From Calliopsis andreniformis (Eukaryota; Arthropoda; Insecta; Hymenoptera; Andrenidae), in contig NC_135073.1 in the NCBI RefSeq assembly GCF_051401765.1, forward strand, positions 4,464,001-4,528,000: DNA of 64,000 nucleotides. Reading direction: 5' to 3'. Of the stretch, positions 51,689 to 64,000 are shown piece after piece. The position numbers were made by a program, and so were the translations under genes. The notes under the pieces are model-generated. The model did not search any database and was not told the origin of the DNA. It saw only the letters and a program-made list of their open reading frames with translations. The stretch's first letter is position 1. Every line of letters starts with the position of its first letter.

Positions 51689-54600
51689 GTAAGTGTTTGG
51701 TCGGAAATGGCCGTATTTTATAAATTCATGCCTCACCTGTCCTCATGATAACTATTAAGAAATTAGCATGAGAAATACATGCATAATAGTTTAACGATAA
51801 TAGGTATAACATGGTATACCTATAAATTAAGTGTGTTATGATATGAAGTCTTTGAAAAGTCCTTTCTCTTAGTAATCTACTGTCATAATTCTATATTTTC
51901 TTTAATTAAAAATTCACTAGTTTTGGTCTATTGTGCCATTGATATTATTCTTATTTAGAATCACCATTCAGAAATAAATGAGTGACATGTTACACATGTA
52001 GTCTTCGAGGAGGAAATCAATGTGATGGATTGAAAAAATCAAAAATTCTAATTTTATTTCATTTGAATGGCTGGGGGTTTAAAAACTGATCCTTCAAAAT
52101 ATTAAAGTAAAATTCACAAAACTGACAAAGGTACAGAAGTATTTCAAACGTGATTTTTTCGAAACTCTGTTTTTCAAACTGGGCGAATTTATAACTTAGT
52201 TAATTTTCATACGATTTACTTCAAATTTTGGATGGTGATCCCTAATTCTATTTTTTTCAGTTGTACATAAGGAACAAGGAATTATAAAAAATTTAGTTCG
52301 TAGATAATGTTAAAAGAGCGATGACTTGTTCACACTTTTTCGATACTTTTTCTTCAAAGTTCTACTATTTTATAACAAATTTTTCTTTCTCAAATCCGTA
52401 TGTGCAACTGAAGCTATTATCTTATAGCTTAAGAAAATGAAATAATTTCTGTTTTGAGGACATGCAGTTAAAAGTTACACGTCCGCCCGATTTCAGCAAA
52501 TTTTAAGAAACCTCTCACGTTTGTTCCTACTGTGGCTGTAATAATTAAAATTTTTCTATAAAATTTTAAGAAAAAATAGTTCAGGAAATGTACTTTATGA
52601 AAGCATTGAAGATTTTTAGAAAAAAATTTTTAATTTGTTCAAAAAAAATGTTTGAAAACAGTCCTTATTTTTAACCGTCACAATGGTTTTCCCACGTAAA
52701 GAATATATCAAGAAAATTCAATTATACAATTAAAAAAATCAATTTGATTCATAATTCATAAATTTACAAAAAACACGAAAAAATAAGTACCCAGAATTTT
52801 CTGCACATTATTTCAATTCGTAATATAAATATTCGTAACACAAGTAATCTCTAATAAAAATCGTCCGTGATACATTTCATGTTCTGATCAAGTAATGGTC
52901 ACGTACCCTGAAATCTGCATTACACGAGAGTGAATATCTAGGTTTAACAAAATGAAAATTAAAGTAGGCTACGTGTTCTCCTGAGAATGCAATTATCGCG
53001 ATCTACTCTCGAGAGTCAAATTTTCCGATGTATGAACATATCTACACATATTGAGGATGCTTGTAGAGAACAACAATCATAAAAAGCTATAAATTAACAC
53101 ACATTTTGAGAGGACTCTTGAGAACAATTATCGCAGAAACTCTCCGGAGGAGGAATCGCAAATTGGCTCAAAGATTTTCCATACGAAATATCAAAATATG
53201 TTTCTTCACAAAATCGAAAGCTATTTTAATAGCACTGACGACTTGGCTACATGTCTTATTACACTTTATCTAACTCCATCATAATTGTATTCAAATTTAC
53301 TCTTTCATATTGTTTGTGTTGAACTTAGGCAATTTATTTTGCTTCACCTTGATAGATAGCCACTGGCACCATAATTAGTATCGACTATTTGTATGCGTGT
53401 CATCAGTAACTATTAGATAAGTCTGCCACAAAGTTTTGACGGATTTCTGCATTTTGTCGTTACTTAAAATCGAACAGACTCTTCCCGCGGACCTAATACG
53501 TTATTCTGAAATAATGCTTCCTTAGTGACCCCATTTTGTCTCCTTCTCTCTTTCTTTTCGATAGAATTATTAAGTTCGGTCGGAAACTTCTCGTGTTTTA
53601 ACTCAAAGTTGACAGCGCAACGACACTCGTGTCCCTATAACAAGTGCGAATAGACGCGGAGCGGAAGAAAGAGAGGAGAAGATGGATGCCATTTACGATG
53701 GCAGACAGGACGATAAAACGTTGCGACACGATCGTAGACCAAGATTAAACCGGGCGGTGTTCGTCCACACCTCGCGGACATAATTCGAGGATAAAATAAT
53801 TCTCACCGCTCGGAACGGAAGAGATTGAACGATTTAGGAACGACCTTGCGCGATGATGAATCGTGACATCCTCATTTCATTCGCATGCTTCGGTTTACGG
53901 TCGCTTACTTTTTTTTTTAGAGAAAAAATGGAAATTGCCCGAGCGTAGGAAATGTATCGAGATTGTTTTCCATTTTTATGAAATTTTATTTAATTTTGAA
54001 GTTCAGTGCAACTATACGTACAGTATAATTCCTTCATATTTGAATATATAAATGTTAGATTTCAGAGTATCTATTTATGGTTTTAGAAATAAAAGCACAA
54101 CGATTGTACTAAATATTGCTTTCTAAAAACCATTTCAAGAATATTGAAGCCTATAAAATATTTAATAGTTACGTTTTGTGGCGTCTGTAGTAAAATTTCA
54201 GGTTTTTGGTAAGATTCAGAAAATCATTTAAAAGTTTTAAGTTTTATGATATATCTGAACCAAGAATTTCAAAGACTCTATTTTGTTATTATTAGTGAAA
54301 AATAAGTACATTTTATAATACTTCATGACTGAAACAACTCTATAATTAGGTTCCATTTCTCTAATTTTATATATGAAAATAAGTATTCGCATAAACATCC
54401 GCAGTATAGTTATTATTCTTATCAATTTTCTTTTCTTTTCGTTAGATGAGTTTTATCATTTTACTTTCTATCAGAATTGTTTCATGGAATCCAGCCGTTG
54501 AATTGGAGTAGAAATTGAAGCTACTAGAATAATAAACAGTACTTCATGGAGCAAAAATAACATTCATATTTTATTATTTCCATGAAACTTTTAAAAATTC

Positions 54601-57425
54601 TGTTTTAAAATAAATTAATAAGTAAATATTTACGAAATCTAATATAACTATATTTAATTTAATCTAATAAAGTATCTTATCTGTTGGAAAATGGAATTTG
54701 TCAGAAAAGTGAGTTAATGTTTGATTGGTCCTTACCAGTGCCATTGGCATTTACGCGAATATAAGAAACAGAAGAAGCAATTGAGGATAAGGAGGGGATA
54801 AACACGGGGAAAAGGGAGAAAGTAAGTAAATACTCGTATACGTGGGACACGTGAGAATCGATGCCCAGACAGTCGGTGGGCTGTAGTCGCATTTCCACCG
54901 TCCTTTCTCGAGCTATTGATCGAAGAGGGAACCCCTTGGTGTCCCTTGGCCTTTTACGCCATTACGTCGAAATATATCCACCTGTATGTCCATGTGCACG
55001 CAATAGATCATTCGTAGATTGTACCTACATACGTCTGTGAGAAAGCTAAAGTCTCTTCCATGTAATTGCTTAAGCTACTGGTTTATTTATATTTGCCTGC
55101 ACCCTAATCTGATCGAAGTTGACGCACTGCTGAGAATAGAGGGTGAACCTTGTAACAGGGTAGACCTAGGCAAATTTTATTTTAAATGAACATTATAAAT
55201 AACTGTTCCAAACAATTTTTAAGTTCCTACTTTAAAATCCTGTTATTTGAATACAATTTGATTTACATAAAATAACAGCAAACAACAAATAATTAATTAC
55301 ATATTATTCCCATGTTTCAGAACCTGAATAATAACTTCTATTTGTATGGTATAAACAAGTTAAATATTATTATATTTAAATACTTCGTTATTTCAGATAA
55401 CAAAATTATATCATAAAATAAAATAGAACTTTAGTATAATATTTTATACCTGTAAAACAAAGTGTTGCGTTACATGAAATAATATATTAAATAAATAATA
55501 TTATTTGAAATATTCCCAAATTTGTAATGGGGAAGAGATAAAAAAGATGGTGGATTAAACTTTAGTGTATTTGGTTTTACCTATTTTTCACTTATTGTGA
55601 ACTCTTCAAAAAATTATTCTTTTCTGAAGTAAGAGACTGAATCATGTTTTTGACGAATACTTCATTACAGAAACAAAATATGCAAATATGAATTTTGTTA
55701 TAATTGAAGGCAGTACTAAAAGTTTTAATTACTTTAATGAAATGTTAGTTAAAAATTGCGTAACATTAAATAAGGCTATTAAAAAGTAATAGTGGCGTAA
55801 ATTACTTGATATTTACTAGATCGTTATATCTTGTGTAACAAATTAATTTTGTATAATTAAACATAAAATGTATGTTATAAAAGCCACAGAAACAGTACGT
55901 GTGACCATAAATAGTAAAGATAAAAGAAATAACACAAGTTGAAATAAAGAAGGATAAGCTTACTAATTATAGGGAACTGAAAAGTTATATTAATATGATT
56001 TGAATGTGCTTCCTTTACTATTTTCTTCAAAAATTAAATGGTTTTATAATATAATCAACACGTTACATATTTATATATTTTTTAACCTATTGGACAAGGT
56101 ACTTGGTTAAATCCTCTGAAACCATAATGTATATCTTTGAAAAATGATGTTTATTATGTTCCAATTGTTCAAATCTTGAATATTTTTATTTATAAAAATA
56201 ATTTAACTTAATTAATGAACATTTTTTGAAACACTGGTAGGAACTGCCTCAATAATATGAATAATTATTTTAATTGTCTCCATAAACCGGCATAATGGTT
56301 AACTTTTCGGCTGTTATGTGTTTTAGTATCTACTTCGTATTCGTAAATGGCGAAAGAATCGTTCACAAAATCGCAATGAAAGACAGAAATAGGAGCAATA
56401 AGGTAAAAAATTTCGAACAGTTTCCGAACAATTATGGCCATTGCGCCAGGTAGTGACGCGCGAAATGCTGAAATTCTGAGAACTTCCGGAACGATTAATC
56501 TAGGCGAATTGTAAACGTCACGCGCAGCTGCAAAATTGATGGCAGAGCACCAAGTACCGGCCAGGATGAAATTCGTTTGCCATTGTGAAAATTTAACTTG
56601 ATTACCTCGACGTAATGGTAAATTAATGTTTCCCACCAGCGACTGCGTTCTGACTATCTATATTTTTAATTGGATATACAGGGTGATCCTCAATCGCTAT
56701 CCTCATGTGCTTACCGACACATGAAAAAGATAAATTTGAGGAAAAAATTATAAAAAGAAATTTTAGAATACTATAGACTTTTGTACGTCGTAAATTTTAA
56801 GTCATTAAAGATGAAATCTTGTAACGTTCACTAGCAGTACAAATTGTTGATGGAATTCAGTCGCTCTTTTATAGGAGCTTCATAGAGTATTGATAAAATA
56901 GTGACACAATGTGAGATGTAATGGTTTCTAGATAGAAGAGCAATTTCAGTATATAAATTTTTCTTTTTTTTCATTTTGTTATTTCTTAAATCAGTATACT
57001 GAATTCATTGAATAAAACCAAGCTGAAAGGATTGCATAAACAAATTATTATTACCACCATTATTTCAATCAGGTGTTGTATACAGTTTTAAAAGTAAAGT
57101 ACTGTAGGTTTTATAGCATGAGAGTGTTTGGTCAATGTGTCACTTCGCGTACATTGTCTAGTGTGGAAACTGAACGAGGACGAAAAATCAATTTCATTTA
57201 GCTACAGAGAATAGCTGAAAAGTGACAATAAAGTGACAAAATCTGACGCCACTTGGTATGCAATCACCAAATAGTCGCATACAAAAACTAAATATTCCGT
57301 GAACATTTCATGAAAAATATTAAAATCATTTTGCTTCTCTATGAACAATGAGGCGCTATGATCTTATCAATTATCTGCATTATTAAATGCTTTCTATAGA
57401 AAAAATCCTGCAGCATTGTTGTATT
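51689..57425 (+). other. CELF-gene intron, proximal part
   Basis: This starts at the GTAAGT donor and no further CELF exon is visible. 52000-52760 is A/T-run-rich and looks like old dispersed repeat sequence, but I could not identify it. GC-richer patches lie at about 53480-53900, 54690-55000 and 56280-56640. The last opens a 123-codon minus-strand frame that I do not recognise. A TA followed by CAGGGTG at 56677-56685 resembles the end of a mariner-type element, but no partner end was found. Confidence 0.6.
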
Positions 57426-57626
57426 ACGTTAAATTTATAGTAGGCAACTTTTAGTCGGACAACCGAGTTGATTAACCTGAAGTAAATCAAAGCAGTTCGT
57501 GTAAACACAACTTCAGGCAAGTTAAAACGATTTCTGTTTGTTCAATCGAAAGTACCCATTGGTACATTTTTGGATGATAGACTTGATCGGCCGACCAAAA
57601 ATTGTCTAACAAAATAAACGTGGCTT
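57426..57626 (+). mobile_element. Foldback MITE family A, copy 2
   Basis: This aligns with 2041-2238 along almost its whole length. Shared blocks include CAACCGAGTT, AAACGATTTCTG, GACTTGATC, TTGTCTAA and AAACGTGGCTT. The outer part of the left inverted repeat (57426-57440) is badly diverged, while the right end is clean. It lies in the intron of the CELF gene. Confidence 0.72.
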
Positions 57627-60600
57627 TACGAGTCCTCAATGAACAACCAATTTTGGAAAACTCGCGTTCGCCAGCCTTCTTACAGGCAATATCATAAAGT
57701 TTGGACCGTTTTTTGAACTAATATCCTTACAATTCACTACCATACGTATCGTTACAGTAATTCTGAATCTGTTTTCCCATTACTAATTTTAGAAAGAGCG
57801 AATCTGCTCTCAACCAATAATAGTCGATTTCTTGAAACCGCCTATAATCACCGCCTACTAAAAGTGCAAATGACTTCAACCAATTACCACTCTGAATTTA
57901 TAAACAGAGTTTTCTTAAAACTTTTATTTGAAAACAGTACAAACTGATTTCGCCATCAGACGATTTCAAGGGAAAGTTTATTCTATATTATTTTAAGTGT
58001 ACTTATTCTATATTACGTCAGAATAATATATTCCACAGTGCCACACCCGCGACGCTTAGCAAGTACAATGTTGATGCAAGAAAAAAAAGTTAGGATCTTC
58101 TTTTTGTAAAATTTGTAAATTAACGTATTCCTGCTGGCTCGCGTTAAAAGCTTTTTTACCTAAGCGTGCTTAAATCGAACAATAATAGAAAGGAAGCGGA
58201 AGATGTAAAAAACGATCTAGAAACCAGAGGGTGAAAGTCAGACGTAAAAATCAGCAGCAAGGATATCTTGCAAAACGTTCGATGTCAAAGGTAACGCCAA
58301 AGCCTGTAGAAACCCTCGAGTGGAAACTGAAAGCTTAACTCGAATCCTATTTCCGTGCATTCAGTGGCGACTTATGCGACATATAAGGGCTTATCAAGCT
58401 TAAGCGGTTTCACAATTATCAGGGAGGAATCCTTTCTTCGTCGTTTCCGAAACGGAGACATGGCGGGACGATAATGTGACAACGTGTGCAGTAAGAACTA
58501 TTGTTGGGGCTCCATACCTATTCGATTAACGCATAACTCTTAATCCTCATTGTCTTTTCTTATCGTCGTTTCGAGGAAGGGTGGACAAATTGCGCGAATC
58601 TCTTAATGGTTTAACTGTTGAAACGTTACTTGCATTGCTGTTGTTGGCCAAATTGCCGAACAAATTTTTTTGTTTTGTGTGTACGTATGTTTACTACTGT
58701 GGAAATTTGTGAAAACGTCTTAAAATTTTATGTACACTGGTTATGTAGTTGTTTGTATCCTTTAATTCGATTTTGATTTTCCTTCCTTGCGATCTGTCGC
58801 GATTTTCTAATAAACAAAACTCTACAAAAGTATTTGACAGTTTATTGTAAACTACATATTTACTTCTAATAATAATCAGGATACGTACAAAAATTAAATC
58901 TGTAGAGTACATAAAAATTCAGTTATGTTTGACTTGTACATATACAAATAGCAAAAAAAACGTATAGCTAAAAATGCATCTGTTTTATGTTATAAATAAA
59001 AGAATTCTTAATAAATATTAGAAAATTCTTCCAGTACAAGTTTCAACAACTTAAATCAACAATTTGGCAAATGCACACCTTTCGATACAATACGCCTAAC
59101 TACTTAATACGAGAAAGACTTTCTTAGTTCTTACAATGGATGAAAGTTACATAAATAATTCAATTTCTTTCAATTGGTGGTTATTTGTAGTAAGACAATT
59201 TTAAGAATACCAACAAATGTGCTATGAAATATGTATGTTTCGTTAAATCTCACAAAGGACACTAGCGATGACATTTACAAGAGTATGTTTCCAAGAATAT
59301 ACACAAATAAATTTTCTTATTTCAGCTAATATTCGATATGTTAATCTTATACCCGAGTTTCTGATGAACGTTCTCGATGTTTCAAAATTTATTTCCTGCA
59401 AAAAATGGTGAAATATACCTATGATAATATAGTAACATCCATTTTGGAAAAAAATGTCATCATTTTGTACGACAGTGGTGAACGAAAAATGTCGTGCTGC
59501 TCTAGTTGGAAACGCAGGAAACTCAACGTTCAGTTTCCCGATTGAAATTAGTCTTGGGCGTCTCGTTCGTCTCAGTCACGCGATTGCTCGCCAACTTCGT
59601 TCGTCTTTGAAGGGACTGTTATCGACGTATCAAAACCTCGAAATAGCTAACGCGTTTGACTTACTTGGAGCCTTAAAAAGGGTTCGATCCGTGCTAGGTA
59701 GCGGAATTCGATACTCCGTTACTTTGTGCGACCCAACGGCAAGAGGAAGAATCTCGATCAGACGAGAGAGGTTCTCGTTTGTCAGATTCCCCCTCTGGTA
59801 TTCGTTTATTCTTGTAAACGGTAAAATATTCCATGATGCGATGGAATGCCAAAGAATTTTCTAATTTTGTACCTGTCTCTCTCGAAAGGTTCACTTTTAG
59901 TATTTCCATTTACGTTATTCTTCCCACCTAAAATGGAGTTCATATTCTTTTTACTCATCGATTCTCTTTATTTCAGTTATTTTATTTCAATGTTTTTGGT
60001 GTATAAATAACTTCAACAATATTTATAATAAGCACCCTTTAAACAAATTTTATTGTCACTCTCAGAAAATTGATATGATTTTCGTTGTATCAGGGTTATA
60101 CGCGACATTGTTTCAAACATGTTTTGGATAAGTCAAAGAAAAAGGAATCTCAGGTAATATTAAAGATAGTTAGATCCTTGCTGGTTGAAGAGTAAAAACT
60201 CATCATAAACTTCTGGCAACTTTTATTACACAGTAGTTCAGGCTCTGTTTCTTAATGCAGTGCATCGCGAATGAGAATTGCACGTGTAAAAATGGTTTGA
60301 GTTAACTTTCAGTCTAATTTATAATACAAATGAAAACAAAAGTGGATACTCGATCATCGGTTTCGTCATTGTTTTTAAATGTAAATAAGTTTTTGGAATT
60401 ACTTTCAAACTATTTATACCTACCTCTCTTCTACATATTTTATGTAATGCCTTTCCTTTCCACTACCACATTAATTCCAATATGCGTAGCATGTATGTAA
60501 TTTTTATAATGATATATAATTTATTTAAATGAACTTTTTTATCGGTAATTTAATGTCAAGTTAAGCGAGTAGGTCTGTACACTAGGAAAGTACGTGGATC

Positions 60601-63600
60601 ACGCAGGTGAATGAAGGTTTTATTGCTTCCCAGAGTACTCTCCCCGAGAGACCGGAAGTTTACTCCCCCCCCTCTCCTCTTTCGGATACCGACGTCCCCC
60701 CAAAATAAACGGTGTTTCGCGTCACGTTATTTATGCAAGCGATGGACACGAGATAGCTCCGAAAAGTTTCGATCTCTCGGCGGGGTTAAATCGCATTTCG
60801 CGTTTCAGCTGCTCGAAAATTGTGACGTTTTCCAGACTCTTGTTTTCTGAATTTCACGCTTGACAGTTCTAAATGGGCCTCCCCTATTGGAATTCTAAAT
60901 CGTATTAAACCGCAACGTGTCACTTTCCCAGTACCACCATATTCTGTATACCTACGCACCAATCAAATTCGAATTACTCCCACTCGCCGATCACCCATAC
61001 GTCCGTTTCCGATTTCTGTTGTATCGGAAATTATTGTTTATTTGCTCTTATCGTTGTTTTCTACAGACTTTGAATGAATAATTGCTCTCTCTACTTCTCG
61101 TAACTATTTGTGTATGTCCTGCGTGACACGTTGATGCAGGTTTATCCTGGGTTAGTGTACATTCTAATATTATACACTTCGTATAAATTGTATTGCGATA
61201 TAAAGAAGTAACTGCAGAGGTAATTCTCTCCTTAATCGTTTATATCTGTCTTATGTAAATGAAAATTTTTAATTTTTATAAATGTAATACCTGTGTTACA
61301 CGAGACAAATCGGTTCTATCAAAAGGGTCACTACGTTATAGAGCCTAATCTAAAATTAATTTCTTAGAGTGTTTATTCAGTTTAAAATTACTTTCAGATT
61401 TCATCAGTTCAATAATATCGCATTCATATATGTATGTATATTTCAACTGTTTAATTAAATATACGTTTTCTTCTGTCTTTTCGTTATCTTCCCCAGAGAA
61501 GACAATCAACTAACCTAAATTATATCACGAATAAAGAAACATAGTACTACATATTAACCAAGTTTGCATTCCATTAGGTGCATTGAAGTTCTAAAATTAT
61601 TCCCTAATTACTCCGCGCTTCGCGCGTTTGCACAATGCAAAAAAGAAATTTCTTCAACTCAAACTCATGCTAACCGTCGCGAAATTACATTACCCCAGCT
61701 ATATCCCGTAAAGCTCACGAAACAGGGAATAAGATCAACAGACGAAAATTCAGCAAACTAGCCATCGCTCAAACATCAAACACCTGAACATCTTCATTAT
61801 GTTAACGGAGTCTCCATAGAAATTCATGTTGCCGAGGCGTAAAGCGCTTTAAGCGCTCTTCCTCTGGATTTCTCCCCGAATTCTGTACACCTTGTTGTAT
61901 GGAAATTACTCGTGGGATCCGTTTGCCCTTCACCAAGCATGTTGATCGATCTTATATAGCACACATCACACAGAAGTACACTCCGTCATTAATCACGTCC
62001 GCTATTAATCGTTCTTAAGTAGAACGACGTTCGAGGCACAATGCCGTCTCCCTCCTTTTGAAACGGGAAAACCAAATGCCTGAAACTCTCTACAACCGGG
62101 GCTGTCTCAAAACCTCCCGTAGAAATCCATAGAAATCGCTTTCACGTTATTTGTCAGTTGTACGGTCTGACGCGTGTCTGCCAGTCGATTTCCAAAGATC
62201 GATGCTACCTCGGCTGTATCAATCTTTCGATAGATTGCTTTCCATTCGGCGAAATACACTTCCCATAGGACACTGCGTTGGTTGATGCGACAAGGAAAGT
62301 CACTCCGTTTCTATTTTGACTTGCGTTTCAACTGCATTTATGGTGTCCTTCTATTTTACTTAAGTTGAACGGCACTTGGTCCTTGATTTTTCGTCTGTTC
62401 TTTGACGTCTTTAGTGATGTGCATTCGGGATGTTACAAACAGATCGAGGAGTTTCTTTATTATTATTGTAGATTAGAAATAGGTTAAATTGGGTACAGAC
62501 AGATTTAGAACAGATATGTATATGTATAAATAAAAAAGAAAGGAAAGAAAAAAACGAAAGATGGTAGCAATTTAATTGAATCGGTGAATTAAACAACAGT
62601 ACAGATCCAGAAACGACATTTTGAGATATTTAATTCCAACTTATAATTCTGAGCAATTTACGTATTTGGACTCCGAAGCCAAAGTATAATCAAGAGTTAC
62701 AATGGTAACCTTACGTAAGGAATGAGAGAAAAGATCAATTTTACCGTAATATAAATTATTAACTACATACTACGATTAATGGAACTGTGTTTATCATACC
62801 AGATAAAAAGCACTTCAGTATTACAAAAATTATAACATCTTACATTTTTGGAGGAAATATAAACATTTACATACTCCCAAAAATGGTTGAACCATTTGTA
62901 TTATTATTGATGATGTTATACGTAAAGATGATTTCTGACAAGATTTTTTTCAATAGTGTGAAGCTTTCACGTCGCGATATTATTCACTAATCCATTGTGT
63001 TATTTGACCCTTAATGAAGTTCCACAATAAGAACTGTTACTCTTCTTTTTACAACAATCGACAACTTTAATCTGAAAAGCTAATGATTATAATTGTTACA
63101 TTGGTCAGAGATGTCAGACCCGAATTTAGAAGCTAGAATAATTATCATTTAAAACTCAATTTTCCTACACCGAATTTTGAAGTATGTAGACCAAATCATA
63201 CACCCATACTCGAGATGAGGCCGCGCTGTAGTACTGAATAATAGAACAGATTTAGCAGATAAAAATAGGCAGGAACAATAAATAAATTCAAATGTTCTGC
63301 CTTCCATGACCTACTTTTTGATAGGGCTATGTAAATGCTAGAGTTGTAAAAATTATTTCACAATCTGTCGTATTATTAGCAATTACTACAGAAGTATTGC
63401 CTAAAGAATAGTGATGTTGAAGATTATCAATCTTACAATTTCAATCAATCATGTGAGATTTAAAGTTATTAAGTAGAGTGCTATTTTTCTTATACCATTT
63501 TCCTAAGAAGCAAAACACAACGTAACATTGCAATACAACAACACCATCTACATTTCTAAACAATAGTAAAATTTCTATGTTATCTACATACAGAGAAAAA

Positions 63601-64000
63601 TTAAATGAATAATTGCTAAATTATATCAGGCTATTGTGTAAAAATATCCATTAAATGTTTTCTTCATTTTATGTTCTTATTTAGTTGATGTTTTTTTTTA
63701 CTTACTTCCTTATTCGAAATTTTATTGAATATTCGAAGACAAGAATCTTTCCAGACGACTACAACAGATTAAAAGGGCGAACTTTAAAGAAAACTGACAT
63801 ATTAAACACTTGAAAAGATTTTTCTATATTGACATGAATTCAATGCTACAGACATGAATTTTACATACCTTGTAGATTTTTTTAAAATGAGAAATTGCAA
63901 TCATAGTTGTATAAAACAAGTAAAATAGAATAGTAATTTCTTATTCTAAGCTTGTCCACTATGTTTATTATATGTAGCATAATTATTCAGAGCAAACGAG
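57627..64000 (+). other. CELF-gene intron, distal part (inferred)
   Basis: No exon with RRM similarity is visible here, so I infer that the intron runs through to the window edge. GC-richer islands occur at about 58130-58520, 59450-59900, 60590-61050 and 61600-62420. They produce ORFs of up to 136 codons (59454-59864) with no recognisable domain. About 63180-63350 contains a GC-richer piece in very AT-rich flanks that may be a transposon scrap. Confidence 0.45.
62661..62690. mobile_element. Family B foldback, partial third copy
   Basis: TTTGGACTCCGAAGCCAAAG followed by TATAATCAAG resembles the left arm of the family B elements at 31321 and 44719. No right arm follows. Confidence 0.35.

Noticed and set aside
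59676..59700. GGGTTCGATCC, resembling a tRNA T-arm
   Set aside because: No acceptor stem, D-arm or anticodon arm could be arranged around it.
59454..59864. 136-codon + strand ORF in the CELF intron
   Set aside because: No domain, splice context or homology that I can recognise; it sits in a GC-richer island that also has an ORF on the other strand.
1..64000. CRISPR array, bacterial operon or phage-defence type system
   Set aside because: No regularly spaced direct repeats and no bacterial gene organisation; GT-AG splicing and insect-type transposons show a eukaryotic genome.

Overview
The window is AT-rich eukaryotic DNA with very low coding density. There are no operons, ribosome-binding sites, CRISPR arrays, tRNA or rRNA genes that I could recognise. 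The only host coding sequence I can support is one short exon (51519-51688, + strand), bounded by good GT-AG splice sites, that encodes the N-terminus and the first half of RRM1 of a CELF/Bruno-family RNA-binding protein. That exon, together with decayed Tc1/mariner-type elements and an insect-style non-LTR retrotransposon, points to an insect. The AT-rich background with small GC-richer islands would suit a hymenopteran such as a bee, but this is an inference.

Layout. 1-15400 is non-coding and carries a 370-bp palindromic TA-flanked element (1493-1862), two copies of a second foldback family (2041-2238 and 9487-9607) and a diverged 130-bp tandem duplication (11601-11860). 15405-17255 is an internally deleted, poly-A-tailed non-LTR retrotransposon. 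It has a matching 8-bp target-site duplication, a gag-like ORF with a CCHC knuckle and one in-frame stop, the first part of an endonuclease ORF, and a probable ORF2 tail. 17256-37195 is non-coding, with a 212-bp TA-flanked MITE (23698-23909), a 606-bp mariner-type deletion derivative that keeps the C-terminal part of its transposase (26343-26948), and a small foldback element (31321-31402). 37196-37515 is an unusual GC-rich inverted repeat able to fold into a hairpin with arms of roughly 100-120 nt. 37516-51518 holds a GA microsatellite, a hAT-like repeat candidate (43176-43581), a second copy of the small foldback (44719-44797) and a 300-bp cluster of degenerate ACGTCTTTAAGA-like motifs (46803-47102). 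From 51689 to the window end is intron of the CELF gene (at least 12.3 kb), with a third copy of the 2041-type foldback (57426-57626) and a partial copy of the small foldback (62661-62690).

Most of the sequence therefore appears to be 5' flank or intron of one large CELF/Bruno locus, seeded with non-autonomous transposons. GC-richer islands of about 300-800 bp recur every few kb and produce overlapping ORFs on both strands. I treat these ORFs as chance and the islands as candidate non-coding regulatory or formerly conserved sequence. I found no convincing new multi-gene system. The most notable structure is the 37.2-kb hairpin.
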